Shown here piece after piece: positions 61,926 through 64,000 of a stretch of 64,000 nt of DNA. Every line of letters begins with the position of its first letter. Position 1 is the first letter of the stretch. Position numbers and translations under genes: made by a program. A model generated the notes under the pieces. It ran no database searches and had not been told where the DNA came from. It worked only from the letters and a program-made list of their open reading frames with translations. The stretch spans positions 74,367,646 to 74,431,645 of the forward strand of contig CM054141.1 of the NCBI GenBank assembly GCA_028751875.1, read 5' to 3'. The DNA comes from Rapana venosa (lineage: Eukaryota > Mollusca > Gastropoda > Neogastropoda > Muricidae).

Positions 61926-62776
61926 GTTAACCCCATCAATTTATCCTGTACATATTCCTTGATTATATTTGAAATTTCTGATTGAATTTTTTCTACAAAG
62001 TTTTTATCTCTAAGCAAGGAAGAGTTAAATTTCCAAAAATTCTTACCCTTTTTATTTTTGCCAAATTTAAAGATTAATGTTACCATTGAGTGGTCAGAAC
62101 GGTATCCAGGAAGGATATCCGGATTGTCATAATACCAGTACAAAGAGTCTGAAAGCAAAAAGAAATCTAATCTACTCTGTTTAAGTGGTGTTGGTTTTCG
62201 CCATGTATACTGCCTTCTCTCTGGATTATTTTCTCTCCAAATGACTACTAAACCAAGCTCTTCAGTTACTCTTTCTAACGCCTCTCTAGCTCTAGGATTA
62301 TTGATGTGTGTGTATTGATAACAATCTAGGTGTGGGTCTAATGCAATGTTCCAATCCCCTACAGCAATAATGTTGTTTGTTTTGTATTTCTCGATTGTAT
62401 CTTTTAGTGAATGGTAAAAGTCAGGATCATCTTTATTTGGTCCATACACGTTGACAAGGAGCATGTCCCTTTCCATTGTTGAAAAATGTAAAATTATAAA
62501 GTTTCCGTTTTGATCTGTAGTACTGCTATGTATTTTAAACTCAAAATTATTTGCAAAAAGAATGGCTACCCCTCTTGAATTCGTCTTATATGATGCGAAA
62601 ACACATTTATACCCCCATTCTGCGTTCACATATTTCTCTAGTTTTTTGTCAAAATGGGTGTCTTGAAGACAATATATTGAGTATTTTTTCTGTTTAAGAT
62701 AATGAAATACATCTCTTCTTTTATGCATATCCCCCAGACCTTGGCAATTTAAGGAAGCAATTGTGATTTTATCCAT
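61898..62776 (-). CDS. L1/Tx1-like endonuclease, open over about 290 codons
   Basis: Starts MDKITIASLNCQGLGDMHKR and includes YSIYCLQDTHFDKKLEKYV (catalytic QDTH with D for E), RGVAILFANNFEFKIHSSTT, MLLVNVYGPNKDDPDFYHSL, IIAVGDWNIALDPHLDCYQY (GDWN motif), RQYTWRKPTPLKQSRLDFFL and YRSDHSMVTLIFKFG (SDH motif). Asn, Asp and His positions of the apurinic endonuclease fold are visible. The frame ends with a break near 61898, after which 61925-61463 continues. ORF1 was not found upstream. Confidence 0.87.
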   Translation of the reverse strand: MDKITIASLNCQGLGDMHKRRDVFHYLKQKKYSIYCLQDTHFDKKLEKYVNAEWGYKCVFASYKTNSRGVAILFANNFEFKIHSSTTDQNGNFIILHFSTMERDMLLVNVYGPNKDDPDFYHSLKDTIEKYKTNNIIAVGDWNIALDPHLDCYQYTHINNPRAREALERVTEELGLVVIWRENNPERRQYTWRKPTPLKQSRLDFFLLSDSLYWYYDNPDILPGYRSDHSMVTLIFKFGKNKKGKNFWKFNSSLLRDKNFVEKIQSEISNIIKEYVQDKLMGLTWKMNLNQN

Positions 62777-62815
62777 TATTTGCAGAGTTAGTCTATATCT
62801 TGACAAGAAACACGA

Positions 62816-63110
62816 CTGGCCAAACCGACTGTAGCCACGCTACTAGATACTTTCCAAGAGGCACAAAGGATAGTGAAGCAAAATACCATGTAAGGTAGAG
62901 GGTACACCTTTTGAATTTAAAAACATAGCATGACATGCTGCAAATCATACTTCACTCTAAAGAAGAAGAAGAAGAAGAATGTAAAGAAAGAAAAAGAATA
63001 ACTAGAATCTGAAAAAAACCCCAGAAAAATATAAGAAATTTTTTTGTTACTTAACTAACGCAGGCGAGTCCAGGTGCTCAAAATCAGTATTTCACAACAA
63101 TGACCCATGT
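62816..63110. other. Unassigned stretch upstream of the L1 endonuclease; GAA repeat
   Basis: May hold the L1 5' UTR or an ORF1 remnant; none is recognisable. A GAA repeat lies at 62962-62980. Confidence 0.45.
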
Positions 63111-63119
63111 CCCTAATTA

Positions 63120-63470
63120 AGGGGCCTAAGTCTAACCAACCATATTGACCCCACATAGCTGAGTCTTCCCCTTTATAACACTTGGTCGCACAAAAGATTC
63201 AATCGAACATTCTTTTTGGGAATGCAACCAAGCAAGAACTATTTGGACAAATTTAGAGAAAAGTATCAATGACCATTGTGAATACGCATCAAATGTGAAA
63301 ATTTCACATAAGATTGTGCTTTTTGGAGTGGATAATTGCATGAAAACTGACGCTATTTTCGATTTCATTATCCTTTTAGCTAAATTGTATATTTACAGAT
63401 GCAGAATTGAAAATAATTTACCAGTATGGAAAGTTTTACGCAACAATTGCAAACAACCTGAGTAAGTTCA
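63120..63470 (+). mobile_element. L1/Tx1-like 3' fragment, opposite orientation
   Basis: The plus frame reads GRTKDSIEHSFWECNQARTI, WTNLEKSINDHCEYASNV, KISHKIVLFGVDNCMKTDAI, FDFIILLAKLYIYRCRIENN, then a stop near 63463. IEHSFWEC and LLAKLYIYRCR are the C-terminal signature of L1-group ORF2. It faces away from the endonuclease of the neighbouring L1 element. Confidence 0.78.
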
Positions 63471-63780
63471 CTTTTAAATGGAGCCACTATAGACCATTGC
63501 TTGACTGTACAGATTAGATTTATATAACTGAGACATGTGACAGGCCATGTGCTTTTACTGAATAGCAACCATGTGATAACAGAAAATATGGAATTGTGCA
63601 TACATTGTTTTTACTCTCCAAGGCCATGCTGTAACACACTGGGTAGCTACACTGACAATGGAACATTGTGATCTTCCTCATGGATGAAAGAGTGCAATGG
63701 TATAGATTGACAGAGTGACAGAGGTGTACAAATACTGTTTTTCTCATGTTTGACATGATGCATTTATTTTAACTTTTATA
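63471..63780. other. Unassigned stretch
   Basis: No element recognised. It may be the 3' UTR of the L1 fragment. Confidence 0.4.
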
Positions 63781-63814
63781 GCATGAAAAATGTGTGCGTG
63801 TGTTTGTTTTGGTT

Positions 63815-64000
63815 AAGTATACGATGATGTAATGATGCTGCTGTGGAAGTGCATACGATGATGTAATGATGCCGCTGTGGAAGTGCATACGATGATGTAA
63901 TGATGCCGCTATGGAAGTGCATACGATGATGTAATGATGCCGCTGTGGAAGTGCATACGATGATGTAATGATGCCGCTGTGGAAGTGCATATGATGATGT
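63815..64000. repeat. 34-bp minisatellite running off the window
   Basis: Unit: TACGATGATGTAATGATGCC, GCTGTGGAAGTGCA, at least five copies; continues past 64000. Confidence 0.93.

Larger units (their letters stand above)
54880..62815 (-). mobile_element. L1/Tx1-like LINE, decayed, with an internal array and an RTE-A insertion
   Basis: Starts with an endonuclease at 62776 and proceeds to the RT and a C-terminal region with CPLCNNTKEQ near 55000. RTE-A copy 3 (58266-61462) sits in the linker, and a 42-bp array (55028-56204) sits in the C-terminal domain. Net length without both is about 3.5 kb. EN motifs and RT details (YINKIKRVLP-like finger, GRVAVLKSLILSKLIHLW thumb) are those of the L1/Tx1 group. 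Confidence 0.85.

Overview
This is eukaryotic, non-coding-rich DNA. It is almost certainly molluscan and most likely from a caenogastropod snail. The grounds are spliceosomal exons with GT/AG borders, endonuclease-type non-LTR retrotransposons (RTE, CR1/L2-like and L1/Tx1-like), several tRNA-headed SINE families whose bodies I recognise from snail genomes, and very abundant CA/TG microsatellites and minisatellites. There is no bacterial-style gene, operon, CRISPR array or rRNA operon. Most long open frames are decayed retrotransposon ORFs or repeats that happen to lack stops.

The one host gene I can support runs on the minus strand from about 53.4 kb to 30.7 kb. Five short exons (53430-53321, 50004-49913, 43207-43092, 33294-33224, 30745-30677) have consensus splice sites and matching phases. 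Together they encode the C-terminal ~150 residues of a TBC-domain Rab-GAP-like protein, best matched to TBC1D19. The rest of the gene lies beyond position 64000. Its four introns are built almost entirely of minisatellites and retrotransposons.

Region 1-5.2 kb holds an RTE-like element with a PHD-like finger, and a CR1/Jockey-like element split by an RTE insertion. Region 6-20 kb is a stack of nested insertions: a full-length RTE copy (minus) opened by a SINE and by a 4.3-kb LINE, and next to it, head-to-head, a second RTE copy that sits in an older RTE and carries a third RTE-like element with a 5' inversion. Most of these insertions have readable target-site duplications. Region 20-30 kb is intergenic, with SINEs, LINE 3' ends and minisatellites. 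Region 30-54 kb is the host gene. Region 54-63 kb is a decayed L1/Tx1-like element (minus) that carries a 3.2-kb RTE copy and an internal 42-bp array made from its own coding sequence. The window ends in a 34-bp tandem repeat.

I did not find a new enzymatic system. The most notable signals are three arrays that appear to have grown out of functional sequence. One multiplies the splice acceptor of the last TBC1D19 exon, one multiplies the start of another TBC1D19 exon, and one multiplies L1 ORF2 codons. The insertion stack is also clear enough to give a relative history.
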